Source: Alphaproteobacteria bacterium
GTDB lineage: Bacteria; Pseudomonadota; Alphaproteobacteria; UBA8366
Direction of reading: 5' to 3'
Assembly: GCA_028281325.1 (NCBI GenBank)
Contig: JANQKC010000010.1
Coordinates: 186,001-250,000, forward strand
Length of the DNA stretch: 64,000 nt
This document shows, piece after piece, positions 51,178 to 59,930 of the stretch. Position 1 is the first letter of the stretch. Every line of letters begins with the position of its first letter. The position numbers and the translations under genes were made by a program. The notes under the pieces were generated by a model. It saw only the letters and a program-made list of their open reading frames with translations, was not told the origin of the DNA and made no database searches.

Positions 51178-51453
51178 TCAGCGTTGACGGACGACAGCGA
51201 GACTCATCGCGACAGCGGGAATCGCGACCGTCGCAAGGCCGGCCCACACAACAACCCCGACTGACACGCCCCATGCGGCGCAGCAATACCAAACGGACAG
51301 CCCGAGCACACCCCACCCGAACAGACCGAAGGCCCGACACCTACAGGGCGTCGATCCAAGATGAAAGTGGTCCGTGACGTGTTTCGTCATCGACATCGAC
51401 AGCGCGGCGAATCCAGCATAGCAAAGCGAGAAGGCGAGCAAGCCAACCATCAA
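51178..51453 (-). CDS. DUF3325-type small membrane protein
   Basis: A 91-residue protein with three hydrophobic stretches (L-L-A-F-S-L-C-Y-A-G-F, F-G-L-F-G-W-G-V-L-G-L-S-V-W-Y, V-G-V-V-V-W-A-G-L-A-T-V). DUF3325 proteins sit at the end of siderophore receptor/PepSY operons; no function is established. The start overlaps the stop of the DUF3649 gene by 4 nt, so it belongs to this operon. It ends 126 bp from the facing tonB gene. Confidence 0.75.
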   Translation of the reverse strand: MMVGLLAFSLCYAGFAALSMSMTKHVTDHFHLGSTPCRCRAFGLFGWGVLGLSVWYCCAAWGVSVGVVVWAGLATVAIPAVAMSLAVVRQR

Positions 51454-51758
51454 AGAACGGCCGATACGCTAGATGCGCCGATGATCAGGCCACACGGTAT
51501 TGCCAACAGCAAGAGGCCGGTCCACGCGCGAAGCGCCGAACGAGCGTGAAACACCCCCATGATGACCACGGCGTATATCAGGAAACTGGCGATCGTCGAC
51601 GCCAAGACCGATTCGGCTTGACCAACGCCGACCCACGGCAGCGCCAAGGACAAGGCAAGCGTCACCAGCGCGGTCAGGGCGTATCCGCCAATGACGGCGG
51701 CCAGAATCCGCGATCCCAAGGGTAGAAGCTGACGCAGGAGTAGAAGATATCTCATCAC
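51450..51758 (-). CDS. DUF3649-type small membrane protein
   Basis: A 102-residue protein with three membrane helices (from A-A-V-I-G-G-Y-A-L-T-A-L-V, then F-L-I-Y-A-V-V-I-M-G-V-F-H-A, then L-L-L-L-A-I-P-C-G-L-I-I-G). DUF3649 proteins co-occur with PepSY and TonB receptors in iron uptake operons. It overlaps both neighbours by 4 nt. Together with the PepSY and DUF3325 proteins it might form an inner-membrane reductase complex; this is inference. Confidence 0.8.
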   Translation of the reverse strand: MMRYLLLLRQLLPLGSRILAAVIGGYALTALVTLALSLALPWVGVGQAESVLASTIASFLIYAVVIMGVFHARSALRAWTGLLLLAIPCGLIIGASSVSAVL

Positions 51759-53368
51759 CGGCGTGATACCGCTTTGTTCCGCGAAGCGGTCGATGCGTCC
51801 GTCACCCGCCTCACATCCGGGGGCTTACGCCCGCGTCGAATTACGCAAACAACAAGACCGAAGAACAGAGCCGCCGCAAGGGTCGACAAATCAAAGCCAA
51901 CGAATATCCAGTCCTTATCTAAGATTGATCCGATCAGTCCACGATCCGTGGTCAATGCGCTTAGGACGGGAAGCAATCCGTAAGCAGCGGCGGCGAAACC
52001 GCAGAGTTCGATCCATGCGCGGTCGCGCGGTCGCCAGATGGCGTAGATGTATGTCAGACCCCAGGTCAGAAACATGACATGGACCTCCCAGGCGGCGCGA
52101 TTCCCCATGCCGATCGGCAGCAAGCGGTTCGCCCAGAAATAGGCTGCGACGCCCACCGGCAAGCCGATAATCGTCCCGAGATTCAACACATCGACGGCGG
52201 CCCTGCCAAACCGCGCCGGTTCGTTTTCCGCAAGCTTGGCATTGCGTTTCTTCGACCAGAGCAGAAGCCCCGTCGCGATCATCGCCGTACCGGAAAGGCC
52301 CGCCAGTACATAGAGGAAGCGCAAGAACGGTCCCGCAAACAAACCCTCGTGAAGCCCGAGCATGACCTGCTCGAATCGACCGGCGGCCGTTCCCGCAGTC
52401 GGCCCCGCGCTCAAGAAATCACCGGTAACGCCGTCGAACGACAGCGTCGTGGCGACCCGCCGAATACCGCTTTGTCGGGCATAAAAGTGGATTTGAGAAT
52501 TGGCGCGGCCTGGGCTCTCGATTCGAACCAAGGCGATTTCGCCGCCGCCCCATCTCTCCTCGAACGAGGTCAGCACTATCTCCAGCGAAACCATCTCGGC
52601 TGTCGGCGCCTTGACGCCCGGCGAGATTTTCACCTGTCCCGATGTCTCCGCGTAGAACCGGTCCCTGGTCTCGCCTTTCGGAAAAAGGGCGTCGACCGCG
52701 AAGGGGTTATAGGTGAACATGAAAAAGATCAGCCCGGACCAGGTGATCATGAGATGGAACGGCAGCGCCGAAACGCCCAATAAATTGTGTCCGTCGAGCC
52801 AGCTGCGATGGCCCTTGCCCGGGCGAAACGTGAAGAAGTCTCTGAATAGTCTCCTGTGAACGATCACGCCGCTGATGATCGCAACCAGCATGAACATAGT
52901 GCATATGCCAACGATTCGGATCGCCCAGTCATACGGCATGTAATGCAGCCTGTAATGCATCGCATATAGCGTATGGCCGCCACCCGTTTCACGGATGGTG
53001 CCGCTAAAAGCCTCGCCGGTCGAGGGGTCGAGCGATTGCCGGGTGAACTTGCCGAGGCGTCGATCGCCCGTCGGCCAAACCCGCCACCCAACGGAAAACT
53101 CTCCGCTTCGCGAAGCCGTTGGTAAGAAGATGTACCAGTTCTGAACGGCGCCTGCCTCGCGCGCGAGCCGGTCCAGCGCCTTCGGCAGGAGCGTCGAGGC
53201 CGTCGGCGTCGACGACGCCATCGGTTGCTCCGGCTTCATCCATCGGTCGATCTCATGGTGCACGTAACCGATGGTGCCGGTCAGAAAAATGAAGTACAGC
53301 AGCCATCCGACAAGCAGGCCGCCCCACGTATGCACCAACGCCATCGACTGTCGAAAGGAAGCTCTCAT
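51755..53368 (-). CDS. PepSY-TM family inner-membrane protein (module 3)
   Basis: The 537-residue protein starts A-L-V-H-T-W-G-G-L-L-V-G-W-L-L-Y-F-I-F-L-T-G-T and has a PepSY-like periplasmic part, with H-Y-R-L-H-Y and a D-G-H-N-L-L-G-V segment before the middle helices. It has more helices near the C-terminus than the module 1 protein and is of the larger FpvG/PiuB-like type. It follows the module 3 receptor by 40 bp and is coupled to the DUF3649 gene. A role in ferric-siderophore reduction is inferred from relatives. Confidence 0.87.
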   Translation of the reverse strand: MRASFRQSMALVHTWGGLLVGWLLYFIFLTGTIGYVHHEIDRWMKPEQPMASSTPTASTLLPKALDRLAREAGAVQNWYIFLPTASRSGEFSVGWRVWPTGDRRLGKFTRQSLDPSTGEAFSGTIRETGGGHTLYAMHYRLHYMPYDWAIRIVGICTMFMLVAIISGVIVHRRLFRDFFTFRPGKGHRSWLDGHNLLGVSALPFHLMITWSGLIFFMFTYNPFAVDALFPKGETRDRFYAETSGQVKISPGVKAPTAEMVSLEIVLTSFEERWGGGEIALVRIESPGRANSQIHFYARQSGIRRVATTLSFDGVTGDFLSAGPTAGTAAGRFEQVMLGLHEGLFAGPFLRFLYVLAGLSGTAMIATGLLLWSKKRNAKLAENEPARFGRAAVDVLNLGTIIGLPVGVAAYFWANRLLPIGMGNRAAWEVHVMFLTWGLTYIYAIWRPRDRAWIELCGFAAAAYGLLPVLSALTTDRGLIGSILDKDWIFVGFDLSTLAAALFFGLVVCVIRRGRKPPDVRRVTDASTASRNKAVSRR

Positions 53369-53408
53369 CCGCAGTCCAGACGATCGGGTCCGTCGCGACC
53401 CTGTTTCA

Positions 53409-55802
53409 CTAGAACGTTGCGCGAAGCGTGAGAGAAATGGCCCGCGGCTCGCCGGGGAATGTGCTCCGGAAGGTGTCTCCGCTCGTGCTCGCGTTCACGT
53501 AGTAGCGTTTGTCCGCGATATTCTTGACATTGAGCTGCGCGTGCATTGTGTCGGTGATGCGGTAGCCGAGAAATGCGTCAAATGTCGTATAACTCGGCAG
53601 GGACAACGAGTTGGAATCGTTCAAGACACGTTTGCCCGTGTAGAAGACGCCGCCCCCAAGGGTCCAACTGTCAAGATCGCCGGGCAACTGATAGGTCGCC
53701 CACAAGCTTGCCGTATGCTGCACGGATCCGGAAAGTTGATTGCCAACGATGGTTTCGTCCGTGTCTTCCGTGACCTCCGAATCGAGCACCGTAACTTGAG
53801 CCAGGATATTCAGTCCCGGATAGAGTTCTCCCGTCGCTTCCAACTCGACGCCTTGGACCTCGACCTCGCCGGTTAGAACATCGAAGCCTGGGTTCGCCGG
53901 ATCATCCACCACGATATTGCTCTTGGTAAGGGAGAACAGCGCCGCGGTGGTGGTGAGCCGGCCGTCGAACCATCCCTGCTTATAGCCGATCTCGAATTGC
54001 TCGCCCTTGGATGGATCCGCAACGCCACCGCCCAATATGTCGACGTCCCAATTCGGCTCGAAGGAGGTTGAATAACTGAAATAGAGCAATGAACTCTGGG
54101 TCGGCGCATAGGTTAGGGCGCCGTTCGGCGAGGTCCGGCGGATTTCTTCGGACGTCTCATCGTTTTTCAGAATATCGTGGCGGACCCCGACTTGAAGGCC
54201 GAAACCGGCGCCCAAATCGATGCTATCCTGAACGAAAAACCCATAAGCGCTGCTTTCCTCGGTCGAAGCTCCGTTCGGATTGGCCGGTATCGTCGTTGCC
54301 GTAAGCTGTGGGCTGAAAACCGAGACGTTTGGCAGGTTCACGTTCAGAAACGGCGTGTCCGTCGACGCGAACCGATAGAAATCCGCGCCGACAACAAGAT
54401 CATGCTCGATACCGAAAGTATCAACAGCGCCGCTGATGTCCGCTCGCGCGGTGATCGAGTCGCGCTCGGAATCAAGGCGCTGGAAAAGGCGGCGGGTAGT
54501 CTCGCTCCCGTCGGGGGTCAAACCACGGAGCGAAATAAAATTGTTGTCGCGGATGAGCTTATCTTGCCCGAACCGAGCTCGGAATTGCCAATCGGCCCAG
54601 AGTTTCTGCAATAACTCAATTGAGTATCGGTACTCTTCCAGGTCATATTCCAAATTCGCGTCGCCGTAGAATGCACTGTCGGGCAACGCATCCGCGGACT
54701 CCAAGCGAGTGGGATCCGGCACCGGCCATCCCGGATTCGCCAATCGTTCGGTCTTCTGATAATCGCCCGCCACATTCAATATCGTGCTTGAGGTGATGTC
54801 CCAGCTTATCGCGCCGGAAACGCCCCGGCGCAGCGGATCGACCTCGTCGGTAAACGCGCCGCCGCTTTCGAAGCCCGCCGTCAACCGATAACGGAGCGTC
54901 TTGCCCTCATCGAGCGGCCCGGTCAGATCGATGGCCCCCTTGTAGAGGTCGAAACTGCCGGCGGTGAGTTCCATGCCGTATCGCGCTTCGTCGAGCGGCT
55001 TTTTCGTCACGTAATTGATGAAACCGCCGGGCGTCGACTGCCCGAAATCAATGGCATTTGGTCCCTTGATCACTTCGACGCGCTCGATGTTGTACAAGGC
55101 GGGGTCCGACTGATGGGGGAACCGATAGCCGTCCCGCAGATAGGTCCGTGAATTGTCGGCGTCGATGCCGCGCAACTGGAACCGTTGGTAGGTTCCCTGG
55201 AAATCGTTCACACGACTGACGCCGCTCACGTTACGCAGCACGTCCACTTCGTTGGCGGGCTGCTGGTCTTCCAGGATGGATCGCGTGATCACGCTGACCG
55301 AACGCGGTGTCTCAAGGCGGGTTTGCCCCAACCGATTGCCTTGTATGACGGACGTGCTCGCATCATAGCTACGGTCGGATGTTTCGCCCTCGACCCGAAT
55401 GGGGTCAAGTTGAATGGCGCCGTCGTCGGCCGCCAAATCCACCAGCGCAACCATCGAGCCGTTGAGGCGGTAGGAGTTGCCGGTTCCGGCGAGAAGCGTC
55501 CCAATCGCCCGCCGCCAGGTCATCTCACCCGCAACCGGAGCGCTGCGTTTCCCGGCCACAAGGGCGGCATCGGCCGTCGTTTGAAAACCGGCCTGACGCC
55601 CGAATTCGACGAGCGCACTCGCGAGGGGTTGTGCCGGAATGTTGAAACGCCGCGTCTCGACCCGCGTCTCCGTCGTTTGCTCCGCTTGAGCTTGCGCCGG
55701 CATGACCGGTGCAGTTGCGGCCATCGCCGCGCATACGACCACGGCGAGGCGGCAGCGTTTGATCATCATGGATTCACGGCTTCGCGTATTCGTATCGGAC
55801 AT
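53409..55802 (-). CDS. TonB-dependent siderophore receptor with STN signalling domain (module 3)
   Basis: The 797-residue receptor has a signal peptide (I-K-R-C-R-L-A-V-V-V-C-A-A-M-A-A-T-A-P-V-M-P-A-Q-A) and STN domain (R-R-F-N-I-P-A-Q-P-L-A-S-A-L-V-E-F-G-R-Q). A box-like L-D-P-I-R-V-E-G and a plug with V-I-K-G-P-N-A-I-D-F-G-Q-S-T-P-G-G-F-I-N follow. It ends R-A-T-F. A later start at 55769 or 55766 is possible, as the first 11 residues are polar. The motifs suggest a ferrichrome/hydroxamate-type ligand, but the ligand cannot be named. Confidence 0.92.
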   Translation of the reverse strand: MSDTNTRSRESMMIKRCRLAVVVCAAMAATAPVMPAQAQAEQTTETRVETRRFNIPAQPLASALVEFGRQAGFQTTADAALVAGKRSAPVAGEMTWRRAIGTLLAGTGNSYRLNGSMVALVDLAADDGAIQLDPIRVEGETSDRSYDASTSVIQGNRLGQTRLETPRSVSVITRSILEDQQPANEVDVLRNVSGVSRVNDFQGTYQRFQLRGIDADNSRTYLRDGYRFPHQSDPALYNIERVEVIKGPNAIDFGQSTPGGFINYVTKKPLDEARYGMELTAGSFDLYKGAIDLTGPLDEGKTLRYRLTAGFESGGAFTDEVDPLRRGVSGAISWDITSSTILNVAGDYQKTERLANPGWPVPDPTRLESADALPDSAFYGDANLEYDLEEYRYSIELLQKLWADWQFRARFGQDKLIRDNNFISLRGLTPDGSETTRRLFQRLDSERDSITARADISGAVDTFGIEHDLVVGADFYRFASTDTPFLNVNLPNVSVFSPQLTATTIPANPNGASTEESSAYGFFVQDSIDLGAGFGLQVGVRHDILKNDETSEEIRRTSPNGALTYAPTQSSLLYFSYSTSFEPNWDVDILGGGVADPSKGEQFEIGYKQGWFDGRLTTTAALFSLTKSNIVVDDPANPGFDVLTGEVEVQGVELEATGELYPGLNILAQVTVLDSEVTEDTDETIVGNQLSGSVQHTASLWATYQLPGDLDSWTLGGGVFYTGKRVLNDSNSLSLPSYTTFDAFLGYRITDTMHAQLNVKNIADKRYYVNASTSGDTFRSTFPGEPRAISLTLRATF

Positions 55803-55914
55803 TGCTGAGGACCCACCATTTCCATATTCCAGTCGATGGGATCGTCAGCCGCCCAAATGCCGCGCAATACCGATCCCTATACCCTGGACGGATGGAGCGG
55901 TGAAGTTTCCAATA

Positions 55915-55934
55915 GCAGCAGAGAATTTTTTGCC
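55915..55934 (-). promoter_or_regulatory. Candidate sigma-dependent promoter element, module 3 receptor
   Basis: On the minus strand, GGCAAAAAATTCTCTGCTGC lies about 113 bp before the receptor start. It shares GGCAAAA and the spacing to the start codon with 42950-42968. A second possibility downstream is GGAAAC with CGTC 15 bp later (about 55887-55907). Confidence 0.35.
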
Positions 55935-55977
55935 TGGTGTACCGGCCGATAAGGTTGATCTGTTAACAGCCGGGCTT

Positions 55978-57018
55978 TTATTCAGCGGTGATAATGGTCA
56001 ACCATGGGGAAACCTGCCACAACACCGCGTTGTGGGATGCGGCAAGGTCGCGCAGCGTCTTTTCCGGATCTGCGAGATCGTAGAGGCCACTGACTCGTTT
56101 CTCGGCAAAGGCATGGTTCCAGACGATAATTGCACCGTCATAATAGGGACGAAGGTCATCGACGATCTCGCCGATGGGACGGTCGTAGGCAATCAATTCA
56201 CCCCGCACCCAATCCCCGATCTGATCCAGTGAGGCGTCACCGCGCCGAGCACCCGTTGCACTTACTTCAATCCAATCGCCGGACACGAGTTCTTCGTTCG
56301 TCGGTGTCGGTGTCGTCGTATCCTCGACGCGAACGCGACCGCTCGTCACCGCAACGGTTGTCCCCTTTTTCCCGTAATCCACCTCGAACGCCGTCCCGAG
56401 TACGGTAACCACCACTTCCCCGGCGCGAACCTCAAAGGGCCGTGACGACTCGGGGACCACATCGAAGTAGGCTTGACCTTCGATCAGACGAATGCGGCGC
56501 GATCCGCCGGTCAGCGAAACGTCGATCGCGCTAAGCGGCGCCAAATGCACGCGGCTGCCATCGTCAAGCGCAACGATACGCCGTTCCGCGGTGGCCGTCG
56601 CGTAGTCCGCCTGCATCCTGACAACCGTGTCGGGCAGTCGAAATGCGACGATTCCGACGATCAAAACCACGGCGGCGGCGATCCCCGACAGGCGGGCGAG
56701 AGACTTACGCGTCGGCCGCTCTCTCGTTGGCGGCGCCGGCTTTTGCAAACGTGGCTCGTCTTCTCCAGGGCGAACCCCGGCGTCGCGGCCGGTTTGCGCG
56801 CGTCGCCGCGCGTCCGCCGCCATACCGACAAGCCCATAGGCGCGGTTGGTCCGCACCCAAATCTCTTCGTGCAAGGGACTCGCCGACCGCCACAGGTCTA
56901 ATTGGGCGCGAAGTCCCGCGTCGTCCGGCGCTTCTGATAGGCGGACAAGCCATTGGGCCGCCTCCTCTTCCACGCGGTCGCGCGCCTCCGCCGACAAGTC
57001 ATCCGGCAAATTTGTCAT
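55978..57018 (-). CDS. FecR-type anti-sigma/signal transducer (module 3)
   Basis: The 346-residue protein has the N-terminal sigma-binding domain (A-A-Q-W-L-V-R-L-S-E-A-P-D...L-D-L-W-R-S-A-S-P-L-H-E), a helix near 112-132 and the periplasmic FecR domain (A-E-R-R-I-V-A-L-D-D-G-S-R-V-H-L-A-P, L-I-E-G-Q-A-Y-F-D-V, V-L-G-T-A-F-E-V). The ending L-Y-D-L-A-D-P-E-K-T-L resembles the receptor-contacting part. It lies between its sigma and its receptor on the same strand. Confidence 0.93.
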   Translation of the reverse strand: MTNLPDDLSAEARDRVEEEAAQWLVRLSEAPDDAGLRAQLDLWRSASPLHEEIWVRTNRAYGLVGMAADARRRAQTGRDAGVRPGEDEPRLQKPAPPTRERPTRKSLARLSGIAAAVVLIVGIVAFRLPDTVVRMQADYATATAERRIVALDDGSRVHLAPLSAIDVSLTGGSRRIRLIEGQAYFDVVPESSRPFEVRAGEVVVTVLGTAFEVDYGKKGTTVAVTSGRVRVEDTTTPTPTNEELVSGDWIEVSATGARRGDASLDQIGDWVRGELIAYDRPIGEIVDDLRPYYDGAIIVWNHAFAEKRVSGLYDLADPEKTLRDLAASHNAVLWQVSPWLTIITAE

Positions 57019-57183
57019 TAGGCTCTCTTCGGTAGCTCCGCTTCGGTGTAAGCGATGCTTACACCGAAGCGCAACACCACAGCCAAATTCAACGAAACAT
57101 CAACCCATAGACGAATGGAGGCACGCCTTTTCCAACAGAAACCTCTGTGGTGCCGGGCATCCACAGCAAACATATAGAACAGA

Positions 57184-57681
57184 CTACAGCGCGCGCTGGC
57201 AATGGCGCACGCCCTCGACCACCAGGACTTGGGCCATGGAAACCGAGATGCCGAGATGCGCGGCGATTTCTCTCAATGTGCACCCTTGAATGCGATGCAT
57301 CTCCAGGGCGGTGCGGGTGCGTTCCGGCAGTTGCGCCATGGCGGCGGCGACCCGATCGAGTTCCTGGCGCGCGATGATTTCGTCTTCCGGCGACGGTTTG
57401 CTTTCGGCGACGGTCTCGACGAGATCCGCGGTGGCTGTTTTGATAAGACGGTTCTCAAAGCTCCGACGGCGGTGTCCGTCAACCGCGAGGTTGCGGACGA
57501 TGCGATAGAGATAACGCACCGGCTCCTCCAGAAGTCGCTCCGCCGCCGCCTTGCGAAACCGGAAGAAAGCCTCCTGAACCACATCTTCCGCGCGCTCGAC
57601 ATCTCCAAGGATGCTGTTTGCGTAGTGGATGAGCTTGCCCCGATGGGCGACATAGACAGCCAAGAGTTCGTCGTTCGGCAC
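57184..57681 (-). CDS. ECF sigma factor, FecI-like (module 3)
   Basis: Regions 2 (Y-V-A-H-R-G-K-L-I-H-Y-A-N-S-I-L-G-D-V-E-R-A-E-D-V-V-Q-E-A-F-F-R) and 4 (L-P-E-R-T-R-T-A-L-E-M-H-R-I-Q-G-C-T-L-R-E-I-A-A-H-L-G-I-S-V-S-M-A) are complete. The open frame extends to 57807, but a perfect Fur-box-like site at 57753-57767 lies inside that extension and residues before the GTG at 57681 are unlike the family. I therefore choose GTG 57681 (165 residues). Confidence 0.85.
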   Translation of the reverse strand: MPNDELLAVYVAHRGKLIHYANSILGDVERAEDVVQEAFFRFRKAAAERLLEEPVRYLYRIVRNLAVDGHRRRSFENRLIKTATADLVETVAESKPSPEDEIIARQELDRVAAAMAQLPERTRTALEMHRIQGCTLREIAAHLGISVSMAQVLVVEGVRHCQRAL

Positions 57682-58177
57682 GCTTTTCCGGGTCGCCTCT
57701 TGATGTTGTCGCGAGAAACCTTCTGGTGCGTGGACAGCCCAGACCGCATCGTTGCGAATGATTCGCATTATTATTGCATGCTGTTGACTTGGCAATCGGA
57801 AAGGCATCGCCGCAGATAGTCGCGATGTTTTATGTTGAAATTGCGACTTAGTTTCATCATAAGTTTAGCGTCAGTTCAAGTTGGGGTCGGCGAAAACTCT
57901 TGCCGTTCATATGTGACCCTTAGCGCGAGCCTCGCCGAGAGGAGAAGCCATGTTTATCGTGATGAACCATTTCCGGATGTGCACGGGACATGCTCAAGCG
58001 TTCGAGATTGATTGGCGGACCGTCAGGCACACAGGGATACCGGATAGAACAATGGGTTCCATTTCGACCCTCCGCCGTTCGAAGGCTTCGATATCGTGTT
58101 GAGCGCGGGAGAAGCCGCAACATAACCGGCCGCGAGACGGAACTTGGTGGGGAGGCCCGCTCGGGGCGTGGGCAAGA
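57682..58177. other. Divergent regulatory gap between modules 3 and 4
   Basis: With the sigma start at 57681 this 496-bp gap holds the Fur-box-like site at 57753-57767. It also has an AT-rich stretch near 57825-57875 that may be promoter sequence for either side. No further gene is seen. Confidence 0.5.
57753..57767. promoter_or_regulatory. Fur-box-like palindrome, module 3 sigma
   Basis: TGCGAAT-G-ATTCGCA, a perfect 7-1-7 palindrome identical to the one at 34873-34887. It lies 72 bp before the preferred GTG start of the module 3 sigma gene. Confidence 0.75.
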
Positions 58178-58717
58178 ATGCGAGACTCGGTGCTACTGGA
58201 AACTTATCGAGAGTACGAGTGGGAGCTGCTGCGGTTTCTCGCCGGCCGGCTCGGGTGCGCCAGCCTCGCTTCCGACATCGCACACGACCTCTACGTCAAG
58301 CTGCTCCAGGCCAAGGAGCACCCGCCGATCCGCGACCGCCGCAACTATCTGTTCAGCATGGCAGCCAACCTGGCGACCGACCATCTGCGCGTCGAGTCAC
58401 GCCGCAGGGAAATCCTCGCCGACGCCGACGGACTGGTGTGGCGGCGAGACGACGAGTTGACGCCGGAACGCCACGCCATGGCGCGAGCCGAATTCGACTA
58501 TCTGAAAGCGGCGATCGCCAAGCTTCCGCCACGTTGCCGGCAGGTGTTCTACCTCAGCCGCTTCAAGGGGCAGACGCAGGCGGAGATTGCCGAAAAGCTT
58601 GGGATCGGACTGACCACGGTTTACAAGGACCTGAAGACAGCGATTGCCGCGATGATCGAAGCGCGCCGGCGGTTCCGCGCCGCCGTTTCACCGGACGAGG
58701 AGCAAGAAAAGACATGA
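58178..58717 (+). CDS. ECF sigma factor, FecI-like (module 4)
   Basis: A 179-residue sigma with region 2 (Y-E-W-E-L-L-R-F-L-A-G-R-L-G...A-S-D-I-A-H-D-L-Y-V-K-L) and region 4 (L-P-P-R-C-R-Q-V-F-Y-L-S-R-F-K-G-Q-T-Q-A-E-I-A-E-K-L-G-I-G-L-T-T-V-Y-K-D-L). No strong ribosome site precedes the ATG. Unlike the other three sigmas, I see no convincing Fur-box-like site just upstream. Its TGA overlaps the start of a 34-codon ORF by 4 nt. Confidence 0.9.
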   Translation: MRDSVLLETYREYEWELLRFLAGRLGCASLASDIAHDLYVKLLQAKEHPPIRDRRNYLFSMAANLATDHLRVESRRREILADADGLVWRRDDELTPERHAMARAEFDYLKAAIAKLPPRCRQVFYLSRFKGQTQAEIAEKLGIGLTTVYKDLKTAIAAMIEARRRFRAAVSPDEEQEKT

Positions 58718-58818
58718 GCTCACTCGTCTACAGTGTGGAAACGGCGCGCCGGGCCCGCTTCCGGTTCGCAAACCCTGTCTCGGCCAAACTTTACTACGAT
58801 CTCGCCGTATTCGAATGA
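58714..58818 (+). CDS. 34-residue ORF coupled to both the sigma and fecR genes
   Basis: The ORF begins at the ATG of ATGA shared with the sigma stop and ends with TGA overlapping the fecR ATG (ATGATG), so each junction overlaps by 4 nt. The peptide begins M-S-S-L-V-Y-S-V-E-T-A and ends A-K-L-Y-Y-D-L-A-V-F-E, with four Arg among residues 12-18. It has no signal or membrane segment and no family I know. It may be a small regulator of the sigma or FecR, or may exist mainly to link their translation. Confidence 0.5.
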   Translation: MSSLVYSVETARRARFRFANPVSAKLYYDLAVFE

Positions 58819-59843
58819 TGACGGAGCCGATAGATCAACGCGCACGGGCCGCCGCCGTCGAGGAGGACGCGCAGGACTGGTTCCTTCGTTTCGTCTCGGG
58901 CGACGCGTCGGAACAGGACCTCGACTCGTTCCTCGCGTGGCGCGACGCCGATCCAAGTCATCGCGCCGCCTATGAAGAAATTCGCGACCTCTGGAACGAC
59001 ATCGACGGGTTCGAGGCCGCCTTCGCGCCGACCAACCGGGCGGCCGCCGTACACAACGCGCCCGTCCGCGCGGCCTTATCGACGGCGCGGGTGCGGCGGC
59101 AAAGCCGTCAACGAACCGGTTTTAGGCGCGGCGGGATTGCGGCCGGTCTCGCCGCGGCCTGTTTGGCGCTGCTGGTCGTCTTTGCCGGCGACGTGCCGAC
59201 GCGCGTCATGGCGGATCATCGCACGGGCGTCGGCGAGCAGGCCGAGGTCCGCCTGCCCGATGGGTCGACCGCCTATCTCAACACCGACACGGCCCTCTCA
59301 ATCGAATACGTCGATAACGGCAGACACATCTCGCTTCTTCGCGGCGAAGCCTGGTTCGACGTGGCGAAAGACCCAAGGCGTCCTTTCTTCGTGCTAGCCC
59401 TCGGGGGCCGCACAACGGCGACCGGCACGGCCTTCGCGGTGCGGGACCGGGGCGAAATCGCGACGGTCACGGTAACCGACGGATCGGTCGCGGTTTCGTC
59501 GCCGGCATCGGACGCCGAATCACGCCTTTTGATCGCCGCCGGCGAGCGCGTCAGTTACGCAAAAGGCGGCGCGCCAGGACCGGTGGGCGAGGCCGATATC
59601 GTGTCCACGACCGCATGGCGCAAGGGAATGATCGTTATCGACGGCCTGCCGCTCGACCGGGCAATCCAGGAAATCGACCGATATCTGCCGGGCAGAGTAC
59701 TTTTAGTCGCCGATACGTCGGCGTTCGAACCGGTGACGGCGCGCCTCTCGCTCCGGACGCTCAATAGCGGCCTCGAAGCGCTGGCCGCAACGCACGGGCT
59801 CGCCGTCATACAAGTCGCGGGCTACCTGACGATCGTCCACTGA
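58815..59843 (+). CDS. FecR-type anti-sigma/signal transducer (module 4)
   Basis: The 342-residue protein has the sigma-binding head (D-A-Q-D-W-F-L-R-F-V-S-G-D-A-S...F-L-A-W-R-D-A-D-P-S-H-R-A-A-Y-E-E), a helix near 114-131 (I-A-A-G-L-A-A-A-C-L-A-L-L-V-V-F-A-G) and a periplasmic FecR domain (V-R-L-P-D-G-S-T-A-Y-L-N-T-D-T, R-G-E-A-W-F-D-V). It starts inside the stop codon of the 34-residue ORF. It links the sigma at 58178 with the receptor at 59995. Confidence 0.92.
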   Translation: MMTEPIDQRARAAAVEEDAQDWFLRFVSGDASEQDLDSFLAWRDADPSHRAAYEEIRDLWNDIDGFEAAFAPTNRAAAVHNAPVRAALSTARVRRQSRQRTGFRRGGIAAGLAAACLALLVVFAGDVPTRVMADHRTGVGEQAEVRLPDGSTAYLNTDTALSIEYVDNGRHISLLRGEAWFDVAKDPRRPFFVLALGGRTTATGTAFAVRDRGEIATVTVTDGSVAVSSPASDAESRLLIAAGERVSYAKGGAPGPVGEADIVSTTAWRKGMIVIDGLPLDRAIQEIDRYLPGRVLLVADTSAFEPVTARLSLRTLNSGLEALAATHGLAVIQVAGYLTIVH

Positions 59844-59883
59844 GGCTCCAGCGGCAAGAAACACTGAAAAACCGAACCGACGC

Positions 59884-59902
59884 GGCAACGGTTTTTGCGG
59901 CG
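59884..59902. promoter_or_regulatory. Candidate sigma-dependent promoter element, module 4 receptor
   Basis: GGCAACGGTTTTTGCGGCG, 92 bp before the receptor ATG, followed 6 bp on by CGTC, a typical -10 core of FecI-type sigmas. It resembles the block at 36619-36640. Confidence 0.4.
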
Positions 59903-59930
59903 CCACTCGTCTACTTAAAAGGAACATTAT

